Notes under the pieces: generated by a model
What the model saw: the letters and a program-made list of their open reading frames with translations, nothing else
Databases searched by the model: none
What the model was told of the DNA's origin: nothing
Shown: in pieces, positions 26,194-26,247 of the stretch
Position numbering within the stretch: position 1 is the first letter of the stretch
How the letters are laid out: every line of letters begins with the position of its first letter
NCBI GenBank assembly: GCA_964643725.1
Contig: CAZXTL010000028.1
Location: 1 to 26,247 of the forward strand
Length of the DNA stretch: 26,247 bases
Source: DYQY01 sp964643725
GTDB taxonomy: Bacteria; Margulisbacteria; Riflemargulisbacteria; GWF2-35-9; DYQY01
Reading direction: 5' to 3'
Position numbers and translations under genes: made by a program

Positions 26194-26247
26194 ATCCCTC
26201 TCTCTCCGCCACTTAAGAAATCCAAATGACAAATGACAAAATCCAAA
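26194..26247 (+). repeat. Direct repeat copy 2: partial tRNA-Ser 3' end plus flank
   Basis: Identical to 25970-26023 over 54 bases and running to the last base of the window, so it may continue. The preceding CGAGCAT replaces the T-loop of the real tRNA, so this copy cannot fold as a tRNA. Confidence 0.9.

Noticed and set aside
26130..26213. A second, decayed tRNA-Ser gene
   Set aside because: Only the 3' strand is present; no matching 5' acceptor strand, D arm or anticodon arm can be folded, so a duplicated 3' end explains it better.

Overview
The window reads as AT-rich bacterial chromosome (Shine-Dalgarno sites such as AGGAGG, a tRNA-Ser with encoded CCA, the rpsB-tsf order) from an organism living without, or with very little, oxygen: rubrerythrin, rubredoxin, a flavodiiron protein and a PerR regulator sit together. 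The lineage cannot be fixed from sequence alone. A deep-branching anaerobe or candidate phylum with giant surface proteins (Margulisbacteria-, Elusimicrobia- or Omnitrophota-like) is a guess, not a finding.

Region 1 (1-15310, minus strand) is one uninterrupted open frame. I read it triplet by triplet and found no stop. It starts at a TTG with a strong Shine-Dalgarno, encodes a signal peptide, and continues as about 43 diverged copies of a ~115-residue Ig-like repeat until it runs off the left edge, at 5,103 codons and still incomplete. It is probably a giant secreted or surface fibre protein.

Region 2 (15311-19119) is an oxygen and peroxide defence island. On the minus strand are perR, rubrerythrin and a 45-residue rubredoxin, ending in a good intrinsic terminator. 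Diverging on the plus strand are mutM (oxidised-guanine glycosylase), a flavodiiron O2/NO reductase and a DUF1858 protein. The 82-bp divergent gap carries two adjacent PerR-box-like sequences, each covering the -10 hexamer of one of the two opposed promoters. Rubredoxin is the expected electron donor to the flavodiiron protein and rubrerythrin, so one regulator could control both arms.

Region 3 (19123-24613, minus strand) is mostly housekeeping. In transcription order it holds a low-complexity unknown protein, a SlyD-like FKBP isomerase, an anti-anti-sigma (STAS) and anti-sigma-type kinase (HATPase) pair, a tiny two-helix membrane protein, rpsB (uS2 with extensions at both ends), tsf and guaA. 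guaA converges on the DUF1858 gene with three bases between them.

Region 4 (24734-26247, plus strand) holds a PPP-family metallophosphatase with a long N-terminal extension and a tRNA-Ser(GGA) with a perfect extended -10 promoter. After the tRNA comes a 54-bp direct repeat of the tRNA 3' end plus flank, enclosing a string of short hairpins. The window stops exactly at the end of the second repeat copy, which looks like a repeat-limited contig end or the edge of an integrated or dispersed element.
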